40,313 bases of DNA, taken from Deltaproteobacteria bacterium (GTDB lineage Bacteria; Desulfobacterota; Binatia; UBA9968; JAJDTQ01). The DNA lies in the NCBI GenBank assembly GCA_028818775.1, contig JAPPNE010000025.1, forward strand, positions 1-40,313, read 5' to 3'. Positions within the stretch are counted from its first letter, which is position 1, and every line of letters starts with the position of its first letter. Under the pieces are notes generated by a model, which saw only the letters and a list, made by a program, of their open reading frames with translations, made no database searches and had not been told where the DNA came from. Made by a program: the position numbers and the translations under genes. Below are positions 1 through 7,433 of the stretch, piece after piece.

Positions 1-26
1 ACCCTGCGCCCTTCGGGGCTCAGGGT
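1..26. repeat. Palindromic intergenic repeat at window start
   Basis: Positions 1-26 form an imperfect hairpin: ACCCTG pairs with CAGGGT at the outside and GCCC pairs with GGGC around a TTCG loop. It looks like one of the short dispersed hairpin repeats found between genes in this window (see 58-88, 2771-2791, 25577-25603 and 25642-25661). No coding sequence covers it. Confidence 0.5.
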
Positions 27-57
27 CCCACTCCACAGCCGTATTCTCGGGTAACCC

Positions 58-88
58 GTAGGTCGGATTGGCGAAGCGTAATCCGACG
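58..88. repeat. REP-like palindrome (GTCGGATT...AATCCGAC)
   Basis: An 8-bp perfect inverted repeat (62-69 with 80-87) with a 10-nt loop containing GGCGAAGCGT. Near-identical elements are common in intergenic regions of many proteobacteria as a dispersed REP-like repeat; that comparison is from memory. It lies upstream of the toxin-antitoxin genes and is not part of a gene. Confidence 0.6.
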
Positions 89-143
89 ACCCACCTGCGC
101 CAGTGATCGACAAATTGTTGGTCGAATGATACAAAATGGGCGC

Positions 144-353
144 ATGCCCAAGATCACCGTCGACCTTGATAAGCGTCTGATCCAGGAGGCGCGCCGCGTG
201 CTCGGAACATCTTCCGTCGAAGAGACCATCGACGCCGCGTTACGCGAAGTCCTGTCCAGCAACGCCCGACGGCAAGAAGTCAGGGTGCTTGCAGAAATGG
301 GCGGACTGGACCTCACCAACAAAGAGGTCATGGCGAAAGCCTGGCGTTCGTGA
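144..353 (+). CDS. VapB-like type II antitoxin, no toxin partner beside it
   Basis: About 69 residues starting MPKITVDLD, the ribbon-helix-helix N-terminus typical of VapB-family (DUF2191-like) antitoxins. The end, from GGLDL to the final AWRS, is the usual toxin-wrapping tail of this family. An in-frame ATG at 126 would add six residues but gives no family-like N-terminus, so 144 is preferred. In vapBC operons a PIN-domain VapC gene follows or overlaps; here the next 77 bases hold no PIN reading frame and the next gene is an unrelated RelE/HigB-type toxin. It may therefore be an orphan antitoxin left after loss of vapC, or may act in trans. An inverted repeat of TCGAC and GTCGA (107-111 and 121-125) precedes it and could be an operator. 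Confidence 0.75.
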   Translation: MPKITVDLDKRLIQEARRVLGTSSVEETIDAALREVLSSNARRQEVRVLAEMGGLDLTNKEVMAKAWRS

Positions 354-402
354 GTTGATCCACCAAGGTCTAGGCCCGCGGACTTGATTTCATCCCTCAC
401 CT

Positions 403-430
403 TTGGTAACGTACAAGTTACCAATGGTAA
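403..430. promoter_or_regulatory. Overlapping palindromic operator abutting the toxin start codon
   Basis: A perfect inverted repeat, TTGGTAAC (403-410) with GTTACCAA (417-424) and a 6-nt spacer, overlaps a second perfect palindrome, TTACCA-A-TGGTAA (418-430). The three half-sites end directly at the ATG of the toxin gene at 431. Such repeats are typical binding sites for the antitoxin or toxin-antitoxin complex that autoregulates type II modules. No Shine-Dalgarno sequence fits between the operator and the ATG, so the toxin may be translated weakly or from a leaderless transcript. Confidence 0.7.
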
Positions 431-760
431 ATGACCCAGATCAAAGAATACATCGATACAGACGGGCGCAGCCGTTACGCCGAATGGTTTCAAAGCCTTG
501 ACGCGCGCGCTGCCGCGAAAGCCGCCACCGCGTTGGTGCGGATGGAGCAGGGGAACTTCTCGAGTGTCAAAGGCGTCGGGAGCGGAATCTTCGAATACCG
601 TATGGACTTCGGTCCGGGCTATCGGATCTACTTCGGGAAAGACGGAACAGAATGGGTCATCCTGCTTGGCGGCGGAACGAAACGCCGGCAACCGAGGGAT
701 ATCGAAACCGCCCGAAAGCTATGGCGAGAGTACAAGAAGCGTAAAACACGGGAGGACTAG
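431..760 (+). CDS. RelE/HigB-type addiction module toxin (phage Gp49-like family)
   Basis: A 109-residue basic protein of the RelE/ParE superfamily, HigB-like branch (putative addiction module killer protein). Family signatures visible are the N-terminal YIDTDGRSRYAEWFQSL, the VKGVGSGIFEYRMDFGPGYRIYF core strand region (KGVGSG followed by EYRMDFGPGYR), and the basic LGGGTKRRQPRDIETA tail. Such toxins are usually ribosome-dependent mRNA endonucleases that slow growth when the antidote is lost. It is the first gene of a two-gene operon: its TAG stop directly touches the ATG of the antidote gene. The toxin-first order matches higBA modules. The palindromes at 403-430 are the likely control site. 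Target specificity cannot be read from sequence. Confidence 0.85.
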   Translation: MTQIKEYIDTDGRSRYAEWFQSLDARAAAKAATALVRMEQGNFSSVKGVGSGIFEYRMDFGPGYRIYFGKDGTEWVILLGGGTKRRQPRDIETARKLWREYKKRKTRED

Positions 761-1078
761 ATGGTCCTGACACGAGATTTCAAGGAAACCATCCGGGACC
801 GCGTTGAACGGGACCCTGCGTTTCGGGAGGCACTCCTCACCGAGGGAATCGAATGCCTTCTCGCTGGCGAGGTAGACACTGGTAAGGCCGTCCTGCGCGA
901 CTACATCAACGCAACCATCGGCTTTCAGGAACTCGGCGGACTTACCGACAAATCTCCCAAGAGCCTACTGCGCATGTTCGGCCCTGGAGGCAACCCGCAA
1001 GCCCGTAACATGTTCGAGATCATCGGCCAGCTCCAGAAACATGAAGGGGTACAGCTAACGGTACAAGCAACCAGATAG
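761..1078 (+). CDS. Addiction module antidote protein, HigA-like DNA-binding
   Basis: A 105-residue partner of the toxin at 431-760. It matches the antidote family that begins with LTRDFKETIRDRVERDP, continues through GEVDTGKAVLRDYINATIGF, and has a helix-turn-helix-like segment LGGLTDKSPKSLLRMFGPGGNP near residues 58-80. These proteins bind and neutralise the cognate toxin and repress the operon. A strong Shine-Dalgarno GGAGG (751-755) sits five bases before the ATG, inside the end of the toxin gene. The antidote thus has a far better ribosome binding site than the toxin, as expected for a functional module that keeps antidote in excess. Confidence 0.85.
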   Translation: MVLTRDFKETIRDRVERDPAFREALLTEGIECLLAGEVDTGKAVLRDYINATIGFQELGGLTDKSPKSLLRMFGPGGNPQARNMFEIIGQLQKHEGVQLTVQATR

Positions 1079-1149
1079 ATGCCCGAGTCGAGCTCGCTGC
1101 CTACTTCGTTGCCGTCACTCAACACGCAGATCGATGGCGCGCGAGTCAG

Positions 1150-1596
1150 TCAGATCAGATTAGCTAGAATCTCCTCGTCGGCGGCAGTGAGGTCCACCGG
1201 CTTGCGGAACGGTTGCGGCCAGTCGATGCCGGTAGGCCAGTAGACCTCCACGGTGTTGCCGTCGGGGTCGGAGAAATAGATGCCGATGGCGTTGCCGTGG
1301 CTGTTGACGTGCTGGATGGCGATGCCGCGTTCCACGAAGTCGCGGTGGAAGGCCTTCAACTCGGCGAGGCTCTCGCACCGGAAGGATATCTGCGAGACCA
1401 CCTGCCCGTCTTCCCGGCCGGGGCGCAACTGCAGCTCGTGGTGCTCCTGGTGGCGCTCCTGGGCGGTCATGAACACGGTGCCGGTTTCGCTCTCGTCGCT
1501 GACGGTCAGGCCCAGCACGTCGCGGTAGAAGGCCTTGGAGCGCTCGATGTCGTGGACCAGCAGGCCCACGTGGCCCAATGATGAGACCTTCGGCAT
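1150..1596 (-). CDS. VOC/glyoxalase-fold dioxygenase-like protein
   Basis: A 148-residue vicinal-oxygen-chelate protein related to catechol 2,3-dioxygenases and glyoxalase I. The N-terminal strand LGHVGLLVHDIERSKAFY supplies the first metal-ligand histidine, and the C-terminal GIYFSDPDGNTVEVYW supplies the usual terminal glutamate. HHELQL in the middle is a probable further ligand region. The ATG at 1596 is chosen because AGGAGG lies just upstream; longer readings of the same frame overlap the next gene. It follows the amidohydrolase gene (1638-2666) by 41 bases on the same strand, so the two probably form an operon for breakdown of an aromatic or other small organic compound. The substrate cannot be predicted. 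Confidence 0.85.
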   Translation of the reverse strand: MPKVSSLGHVGLLVHDIERSKAFYRDVLGLTVSDESETGTVFMTAQERHQEHHELQLRPGREDGQVVSQISFRCESLAELKAFHRDFVERGIAIQHVNSHGNAIGIYFSDPDGNTVEVYWPTGIDWPQPFRKPVDLTAADEEILANLI

Positions 1597-1637
1597 GATG
1601 GGTTTCCTCCTGTCGGCTTCCCTCCGGGCTGCTTCCG

Positions 1638-2666
1638 TCAGCCGTTGTAGAACCGCTCGGCGTTGGCGTAGAGCACCTTGTGCTTCTGCGTGTCCGAGAG
1701 GTCCTCGCGGGCGCTCAGCTCGTCGATGTCGCCGTAGAACTCGCCCTTGTGGCGCTCGTGAGGGTAATCGGAGGCGAAGAGGATGCGGTCCTCTCCCACG
1801 AGCTGCAGTACGGTGGGCAGGGTCCTCTCCTCCACCTCGCAACTGAAGTAGACGTTGCCGTCGCGCACGTAGTCACTGGGGCGCTTGGTCAGCACCGGGC
1901 ACCAGCGCCTTCGCCGCTCGTAGTTCTCGTCCATGCGGTCCATCATGTAGGGCACCCAGCCGGCGCCCGCTTCCAGGAAGGCGAAGCGCAGGTCGGGAAA
2001 ACGCTCAAACACGCCCTCGGTCATCATGTCGGTGAACTGGATGAGCTGGGACAACGGGTGTTCCAGCGTGTGGGTCTTGAAGAGGTTGTCGGAGTTGTCG
2101 ATGCCGATGCGCTGGCTCACGGCGCCGTGGATGGCCAGGCAGCAGCCGAGCCGCTGGGCTTCCTCGTAGAGGGGGTCGAAGTCGCGGTGGCCGTAATGCT
2201 TGCCGGCGGCCGTGACCGACGGCAGCATGGCGCCGGGCATGCCCAGCTCGGTCACCGCGGCGCGAAGCTCGGTCACGGCTTCCGGTATGTTCTGGGCCGG
2301 GATCAGCGCCACCGCGCGCAGGCGCTCGCTGGCCTGCATGAACTTCGCGTGCACCCAGCGGTTGTAGGCCCGTGCGATGGCCGCGGCATAGTCCCGGTCC
2401 TGGATCATGCCGCTGGCGAGGCCCACCGACGGATACAGATAGGAGGTCTCGATGCCGCAGCGGTCGAGAAACTCCACCCAGCGCTCGGCGTTCGGATCGT
2501 CCTCCTCGGTCAGACGCGAGAAGCCGCGGACGAAGCCGTCCACGCTCGGAAACAGCGAGTAGACGGTCCAGGGCAGTTGGTTGTAGGGCGGCTCGAAGAA
2601 CTCCTTGATCTCCGCGGGATGCTCCATCACGTGGCCGTCCGCATCGACGGCGCGGTAGTTGCTCAT
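1638..2666 (-). CDS. Amidohydrolase family 2 (ACMSD-like TIM-barrel hydrolase or decarboxylase)
   Basis: A 342-residue TIM-barrel metal-dependent hydrolase of the amidohydrolase-2 type. The N-terminus carries DADGHVMEHP, where the usual DxHxH pattern of the family is reduced to DADGH. Later strands show LAIHGAVSQR, the DLRFAFLEAGAGWVPYMMDRMDE block, and ILFASDYPHERH with the conserved aspartate and histidine. Relatives include 2-amino-3-carboxymuconate semialdehyde decarboxylase and other non-oxidative decarboxylases. It is first in a minus-strand pair with the VOC protein and diverges from the M24 gene at 2841. A candidate promoter lies at 2718-2746. The exact substrate is unknown. Confidence 0.85.
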   Translation of the reverse strand: MSNYRAVDADGHVMEHPAEIKEFFEPPYNQLPWTVYSLFPSVDGFVRGFSRLTEEDDPNAERWVEFLDRCGIETSYLYPSVGLASGMIQDRDYAAAIARAYNRWVHAKFMQASERLRAVALIPAQNIPEAVTELRAAVTELGMPGAMLPSVTAAGKHYGHRDFDPLYEEAQRLGCCLAIHGAVSQRIGIDNSDNLFKTHTLEHPLSQLIQFTDMMTEGVFERFPDLRFAFLEAGAGWVPYMMDRMDENYERRRRWCPVLTKRPSDYVRDGNVYFSCEVEERTLPTVLQLVGEDRILFASDYPHERHKGEFYGDIDELSAREDLSDTQKHKVLYANAERFYNG

Positions 2667-2717
2667 CTTCCCTCGTCTCCTTCCCGTGAACGCTGCCGCC
2701 GCTTGGGGCTTCCGCCC

Positions 2718-2746
2718 ATCCTATTACCCCGGCCGAACCTTGACAA
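2718..2746 (-). promoter_or_regulatory. Candidate sigma-70 promoter for the amidohydrolase gene
   Basis: On the minus strand TTGTCA (2741-2746) and TAGGAT (2718-2723) are separated by 17 bases, with about 50 bases to the start codon at 2666. The -35 region lies in a small palindrome, ACCTT-GAC-AAGGT, which also places TTGACA on the plus strand facing the divergent M24 gene, but no good plus-strand -10 follows. Sequence match only. Confidence 0.4.
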
Positions 2747-2770
2747 GGTCCGGCTCATGTGGCCATGTAG

Positions 2771-2791
2771 GGGCGGGTTTCCGACCCGCCC
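2771..2791. repeat. Dispersed hairpin repeat GGGCGGGT-ACCCGCCC
   Basis: A perfect 8-bp stem (2771-2778 with 2784-2791) around a TTCCG loop, in the divergent intergenic region. It resembles the GTAGGGGCGGGTTT-type palindromes scattered through some uncultured bacterial genomes. It lies between the candidate amidohydrolase promoter and the M24 start, so it would be part of the leader of one or the other transcript. Confidence 0.5.
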
Positions 2792-2840
2792 TCATCGGAC
2801 AGACTCCTGGTTCCCGCGGCCACCAAAGGAGGTTTCTTTC

Positions 2841-4094
2841 ATGGCACCGCAGTACGCATCCAAGCTCATCTACGGCAACGAGGTATCGGACTGGCAGGAG
2901 CGTCTCAACACCGACCGCATGCGCCGGGAGCGGGCCGAGCGGGCCAAGCGGATCATGCGCGAGCACGGCATACCGGCGCTGCTGGAAGCCAACTCCGCGA
3001 ACATCCGCTACCTCACCGGCCTCAAGGGGTTCAACTATCCCATGTGCCGCTACACGTTGTTCTTCGCCGACCACGACCCGGTGATGTACGAGCACAGCGG
3101 CCACTTCCACCAGATGCCGGACCAGGCGCCCTGGATCACCGAGTGGCGGCCGGCGCGTGCATGGCTGACCGCGGCCTGCGGCATCGAGGCGGCCAAGGAC
3201 GAGGCCCGGCAGTTCGCCGCCGACATCCACGACGAGCTCAAGAGCCGCGGGCTCCTGAACGAGAAGATCGGCTTCAGCGCCTTCGACGGCATCGCCCGGG
3301 AGGCCCTCACCAACGCCGGCGTCAAGAACCTGGTGGACTTCAGCCTGGTGATGAAGGAGATCCGCAAGATCAAGACCGCCGACGAGATCGATTGCCTCAA
3401 GACCGCCGCCGCCATCGTGGAGGGCGTCTGGTACAGCATCTGGGAGAACGCCAAGCCGGGCGTCCGCGACACCCAGCTCTCGGGCGTCGCCACCAAGGCA
3501 GGCTACGACATGGGCGCGGAGTCGGCGCCGCCGGGAGGCTGGCGCTCCGGGCCCAGCACCTTCGACCGCGGCTTCCATCAGTCCAGCCGGCTGTTGCAAA
3601 CGGGCGACCTCTTATACGGCTCGCTCTGCGGCCTCACCTACCAGGGCTACGCCACCTGCACCTACCGGACCTTCATCGTGGGCAGGAAGCCCAACGCCAA
3701 GGAACTGGACTGGTACAAGCGCGTCAAGGACAGCATCGACGGCGTCATCGACGCCATCAAGCCCGGCGCCACCACCGCCGATGCCGCCAAGCACTTCCCG
3801 CCGGCGTCGAGCTGGGGCTACGACGAGGAGTGCGAGGTGCTGGCCAGCGAGATCGGCCACGGTATCGGTCTCACCCAGGGAAGCACCAACTACGACATCC
3901 CGATCATCAACCGCCAGTGGTCGCTGAACTACCCGCAGGTGTTCGAGGAGGGCATGACCATCGCCATCGAGAGCCGAGAGGGCGAGACCCGCGTGGGCGG
4001 CGTGCGGCTGGAGAACATGGTGGTGGTGACCAAGGACGGCGCCGAGATCATGGACCACTTCCCGCGGGAGGAGATTCTGGTGGCGCCGCGCTAG
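2841..4094 (+). CDS. M24 (creatinase/Xaa-Pro dipeptidase fold) hydrolase
   Basis: A 417-residue two-domain pita-bread-fold protein. The N-terminal creatinase domain (about 30-180) includes ALLEANSANIRYLTGLKGFN. The C-terminal M24 domain begins near IRKIKTADEIDCLKTAA. Of the five dinuclear-metal ligands of the aminopeptidase subfamily, the histidine (GHGIGL) and both glutamates (IAIESREGE and GVRLENMVVVT) are present. The two aspartates expected in GDLLYGSLCGLTYQGYATCTYRT are replaced. It may be a metal-poor hydrolase like creatinase or ectoine hydrolase rather than a peptidase. AAAGGAGG before the ATG at 2841 fixes the start; the frame is open further upstream but antisense to the amidohydrolase. 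The Asp-box propeller follows 27 bases downstream. Confidence 0.85.
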   Translation: MAPQYASKLIYGNEVSDWQERLNTDRMRRERAERAKRIMREHGIPALLEANSANIRYLTGLKGFNYPMCRYTLFFADHDPVMYEHSGHFHQMPDQAPWITEWRPARAWLTAACGIEAAKDEARQFAADIHDELKSRGLLNEKIGFSAFDGIAREALTNAGVKNLVDFSLVMKEIRKIKTADEIDCLKTAAAIVEGVWYSIWENAKPGVRDTQLSGVATKAGYDMGAESAPPGGWRSGPSTFDRGFHQSSRLLQTGDLLYGSLCGLTYQGYATCTYRTFIVGRKPNAKELDWYKRVKDSIDGVIDAIKPGATTADAAKHFPPASSWGYDEECEVLASEIGHGIGLTQGSTNYDIPIINRQWSLNYPQVFEEGMTIAIESREGETRVGGVRLENMVVVTKDGAEIMDHFPREEILVAPR

Positions 4095-4121
4095 ATCGGA
4101 AACGCAAAGGAGGAGAGAACG

Positions 4122-5198
4122 ATGGGTGATTCACTCCGCTATTACGTGGCGTTCAACGGCGGGCTCACCGTCTACGAGGACCACGGCGGTGGACTCGAGA
4201 CGTGCGCCGAACATTTTCCCGGGCAGACCGTGGACGGCCTGGGGGCCTGCAGGACCCGGCCCGAGCGCGTTTTCGCCGCCGTGCCCTTCGACGGCGCTTA
4301 CCGCACCGACGACGCGGGCAGGAGTTGGAAGAAGGTCCTCGACGGCGACACCCGCTGCTTCGCGGTGGACCCCCACGACGACCGCGTTGTCTATGCCGGC
4401 CTCGGTCCAGTGCAGCTCATGCGCAGCGAGGACGGCGGCGACACCTGGGAAAACCTGGAAAGCCTGCAGCAGATGCCCGAGGAGGTCCGGAACCAATGGT
4501 GCGTTCCGGGGCCGTACGTCGGCATTCAGTTCCCCCACGTCTGCAACATTTTGATCCATCCGGACGACCCGGACCTGCTCCTGTTGACGCTGGAACATGG
4601 CGGCGTCGTGCGCAGCGAGGACCGGGGCAAGACCTGGGAGGACGCCAGCAGCGGCATCGACTACCTCGACATGCACCACATCTACAACTACCCGGGAAGC
4701 AAGGACCGCTATTACGTGTCGTGCGCCCGGGGCTTCTTCCGCAGCGACGACCGCGGGCGGCAGTGGCGCCGGGTCGAGGACGGCATGCCGTGGGGCTACA
4801 CCGAGAAGTACAGCTACACCCACGACTGGTTCTTCCTGCCGGGCGACACGCCGCGGATGATGGTGTGCGGCGGGCGCGGCTCCCCCGGGGTCTGGCGCGG
4901 CGAGAGCACCCATCCCCACGGGGTGATCATGCTGAGCGATGACGAAGGCGCGTCCTGGCGCACCGCCACCAACGGTCTGGCCGAGATGATGCCGTATATG
5001 CCGTGGACGCTGCAGCGCCACCCTGAAGATGCCAACACGGTGTTCGCCGCCATGGGAGACGGCTCGCGCGGCTTCGGCTTCGACCCCAAGGACCGGGGCC
5101 TTGGCGCCCTCTACGTCACCCGCGACCGCGGCGACTCCTGGGAACCGGTGCTGGCGGAGATTCCGTCCGTGCTCACCGCCTGCGTGACGGCGCAGTAG
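4122..5198 (+). CDS. Asp-box (BNR) beta-propeller protein, sialidase/VPS10-like fold
   Basis: A 358-residue protein with six Asp-box motifs of the pattern S/T-x-D-x-G-x-x-W: TDDAGRSW, SEDGGDTW, SEDRGKTW, SDDRGRQW, SDDEGASW and TRDRGDSW. They are spaced along the whole length, so nearly the entire protein is a six- or seven-bladed propeller. No signal peptide is seen, which suggests a cytoplasmic location. The sialidase Arg triad and Tyr/Glu pair cannot be identified, so glycosidase activity is not supported. It sits between the M24 protein and a Pht5-like protein, probably in one transcript with the former. AAAGGAGG lies upstream of the ATG. The function is unknown; such propellers often serve as binding scaffolds. 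Confidence 0.8.
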   Translation: MGDSLRYYVAFNGGLTVYEDHGGGLETCAEHFPGQTVDGLGACRTRPERVFAAVPFDGAYRTDDAGRSWKKVLDGDTRCFAVDPHDDRVVYAGLGPVQLMRSEDGGDTWENLESLQQMPEEVRNQWCVPGPYVGIQFPHVCNILIHPDDPDLLLLTLEHGGVVRSEDRGKTWEDASSGIDYLDMHHIYNYPGSKDRYYVSCARGFFRSDDRGRQWRRVEDGMPWGYTEKYSYTHDWFFLPGDTPRMMVCGGRGSPGVWRGESTHPHGVIMLSDDEGASWRTATNGLAEMMPYMPWTLQRHPEDANTVFAAMGDGSRGFGFDPKDRGLGALYVTRDRGDSWEPVLAEIPSVLTACVTAQ

Positions 5199-5210
5199 TT
5201 CACAAACTGC

Positions 5211-5256
5211 GTCGGACCGGGACGGACCGCTGGACGCCGTCCGTTCCCGGTCCGAC
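5211..5256. terminator. Long GC-rich hairpin between the propeller and Pht5-like genes
   Basis: Arms 5211-5227 and 5239-5256 pair over 17 base pairs with a single bulged base, around an 11-nt loop. It starts 12 bases after the propeller stop codon and ends about 55 bases before the next start. There is no T-run after it, so it is not a classic intrinsic terminator. It could stabilise the upstream mRNA end, cause partial termination, or be a dispersed repeat. Confidence 0.5.
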
Positions 5257-5312
5257 CGACACCCGCTGAAACCGCCTACCCCGGACGTCCACGTCAACCC
5301 GGACTTACTCAC

Positions 5313-6323
5313 ATGAAGAAGCTTCAACTCAGCCTCGTCTCCGCCAGATACGAACGCATCGCCCCTCTCCTCGACGGCACCATCCCCGTGGAAGGTGTCG
5401 ACTTGGTCTGGACCCACTCGAATCCGTCCGAGACCTTCTGGCGGCAGCTCAGGTTCGGCGAGTTCGAGGTCGCCGAGATGTCCATGTCCTCCCTGCTCAT
5501 CGCCAAGTCGCGGGGGCACGACATGGTGGCCATCCCCGTGTTCCCGTCGCGCCGCTTCATGCACCTGGCGCTTTACGTCCACAAGGAGTCCGGCATCGAG
5601 CACGCGAGCGAACTGGCGGGCAAGCGCATCGGCGTGGGCGAGTACCAGCAGACCGCGGCGCTGTGGACCCGGGGCACCCTGGAGCACGACTTCGGCGTTT
5701 CCCAGTACGGCGTGGACTGGTACATGGAGCGTAGCGAGGAGTTGAGCCACGGCGGCGCCACCGGTTTTACCCCGCCGGAGGGAATCCGCTTCCACCGCAT
5801 CCCCAAGGACAAGAGCCTGATCTCCATGCTGGTGGACCGGGAGCTCGATACGGCCATGATTCTGAGCGCCTTCCACGCCGAGCGCAACGTCATCGACCGC
5901 TCCACCCACAATCGCCGCGAGGGTGACGCCGAAGCCGTGCGGCCGCTGTTTCCGGACATGATGGCGGAGGGCCGGCGCTACGTGGAGGACCACGGCTTCG
6001 TGCCCATCAACCACTGCTACGTGATCCGCGGCGACGTGCACGAGAAGCACCCCTGGCTCGCCTTCAACCTCTACGCGGCCTTCGCCAAGGCCAAGGAGCA
6101 CTGGCTGCAACAACTACCACAGGCCATTCCTTCGGACCTCTTCTTCGGTCCGCAGTACCTGGAGCAGACCCGCGCCGCCGTCGGCCGGGATCCCTTCCCC
6201 TACGGCATCCGGGACAACGCCGCCATGCTGGAGACCCTCATCGACTACTCGTTCGAGCAGAAGCTCACCTCGAGGAAGCTCGCGCTGGAGGAGGTCTTCG
6301 CGCCCAGCACGCTGGATCTGTAG
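5313..6323 (+). CDS. 4,5-dihydroxyphthalate decarboxylase-like (Pht5-like) protein, copy 1
   Basis: A 336-residue member of the family annotated either as 4,5-dihydroxyphthalate decarboxylase or as ABC substrate-binding protein, which has a periplasmic-binding-protein-like fold. Hallmarks are the start LSLVSARYERIAPLLDG, the FEVAEMSMSSLLI segment, the PVFPSRRFMHLALYV strand, LAGKRIGVGEYQQTAALWTRG, and the final DPFPYGIRDNAAMLETLIDYS. It has no signal peptide, so it is probably cytoplasmic. Copies 2 (13442-14434) and 3 (34921-35877) share these blocks. It lies 58 bases ahead of the aldo/keto reductase and probably shares its transcript. The substrate is not predictable; decarboxylation of an aromatic acid is only a family-level guess. 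Confidence 0.8.
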   Translation: MKKLQLSLVSARYERIAPLLDGTIPVEGVDLVWTHSNPSETFWRQLRFGEFEVAEMSMSSLLIAKSRGHDMVAIPVFPSRRFMHLALYVHKESGIEHASELAGKRIGVGEYQQTAALWTRGTLEHDFGVSQYGVDWYMERSEELSHGGATGFTPPEGIRFHRIPKDKSLISMLVDRELDTAMILSAFHAERNVIDRSTHNRREGDAEAVRPLFPDMMAEGRRYVEDHGFVPINHCYVIRGDVHEKHPWLAFNLYAAFAKAKEHWLQQLPQAIPSDLFFGPQYLEQTRAAVGRDPFPYGIRDNAAMLETLIDYSFEQKLTSRKLALEEVFAPSTLDL

Positions 6324-6381
6324 GGCGCCCGGACACGGGCACACCGGAACGCGCGACTCACCGGCAGCGCAGGATCATCCC

Positions 6382-7374
6382 ATGGAAACCGCCATCTTCG
6401 GCAATACCGGCGAGAGACTATCGCGCATCGGACTCGGCTGCTTCTCCATGTCGGGGGCGTACGGCGCGGCCGATGACGCGGAATCCATCGCTACGATCCA
6501 GCGGGCCATCGATCTCGGCGTCACGCTGCTGGATACTTCCGCCAGCTACGGCCAGGGGCACAACCACCGGCTCATCGGCCAAGCCCTCAAGGGCGGGAAG
6601 CGCGACAAGGTCTTCATCCACTCCAAGACCGGCACCATCCGCGCCAACGACGGCGCGTCGGTAGCCCAAGGCAGCGGCACGCCCGACCGGTTGCGCGAGA
6701 TCTGCGAGACCAGCCTCGGGAATCTCGGCATCGAGACGCTGGATGCGTTCTGCCTGTCCCGCGTGGATCCCACCGTACCCATCGAAGAGTCGGTGGGCGC
6801 CATGGCCAGGCTGGTGGAGGACGGCAAGACACGCTTCATCAGCCTGTCTGAAGCCGCGCCCGGCACCCTGCGCCGAGCCATGAAGGTGCATCCACTGGTG
6901 TCGCTGCAGTACGAGTACTCACTGTGGACCCGGGACGTTGAAGGTGGGCACCTCCAAGCGTGCGACGAGCTGGGACTGGGGTTGATGGCCTACGCGCCGC
7001 TCGGATACGGCTTCCTGGCCGGGACGGTGGGCGGCCGCGGCGCGCTGGAGGACGGCGACACGCGCCACAAGTTCCCGCGCTTCTCGGACGAGAATGCCGC
7101 CGCCAACCGAGCGCGTGTGGCGGCCATCCGCAGGGTCGCCGGCACCCACGGGGCGACGCCGGCCCAGATCTGCATCGCCTGGGTGCTGGCGCAGGGCGGC
7201 AACGTGTTTCCCATCCCCGGCTGCAAGCGCCGCACCCACCTGGAGGAGAACCTCAAGGCCCTGGACGTCACACTCACGGCCGAGGACCTCGCCGCTCTGG
7301 ACGCCGCGTTCCCGCCGGGCGCGGCCGCGGGCGACCGCTATCCGCCCGACGGCATGGCGCGGGTCAACCTATAG
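6382..7374 (+). CDS. Aldo/keto reductase with substituted catalytic histidine
   Basis: A 330-residue TIM-barrel oxidoreductase of the AKR superfamily, close to the bacterial NADP-dependent AKR13/YakC type. The catalytic residues recognisable by position are Asp51 and Tyr56 (LLDTSASYG) and Lys82 (IHSKTG). The fourth residue, normally histidine in YYQHRVDP-like motifs, is Ser126 in CLSRVDPTVPIEE. The cofactor end WVLAQGGNVFPIPGCKRRTHLEENLKAL is intact. AGGA lies upstream of the ATG. The histidine change may lower carbonyl reduction or shift it toward another reaction. It closes the plus-strand group that starts at 2841. Substrate unknown. Confidence 0.88.
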   Translation: METAIFGNTGERLSRIGLGCFSMSGAYGAADDAESIATIQRAIDLGVTLLDTSASYGQGHNHRLIGQALKGGKRDKVFIHSKTGTIRANDGASVAQGSGTPDRLREICETSLGNLGIETLDAFCLSRVDPTVPIEESVGAMARLVEDGKTRFISLSEAAPGTLRRAMKVHPLVSLQYEYSLWTRDVEGGHLQACDELGLGLMAYAPLGYGFLAGTVGGRGALEDGDTRHKFPRFSDENAAANRARVAAIRRVAGTHGATPAQICIAWVLAQGGNVFPIPGCKRRTHLEENLKALDVTLTAEDLAALDAAFPPGAAAGDRYPPDGMARVNL

Positions 7375-7433
7375 AACGATAACAACCGCGGCAACCGCCC
7401 GTCTCCCGAAAAGCCGCGGCCGGACACACTGTC

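Noticed and set aside
354..430. Degenerate vapC start after the VapB-like gene
   Set aside because: No frame gives the expected ILVDTSVWID-type PIN start; the few residues available do not align.
1680..2840. Upstream extension of the first M24 frame
   Set aside because: The frame is open but antisense to the amidohydrolase; the M24 family start and AAAGGAGG place initiation at 2841.
4131..6113. 660-codon open frame on the minus strand
   Set aside because: It is antisense to the Asp-box propeller and the Pht5-like gene, both with clear family motifs. Its protein is a low-complexity Val/Gly/His/Arg mix typical of GC-rich shadow frames.
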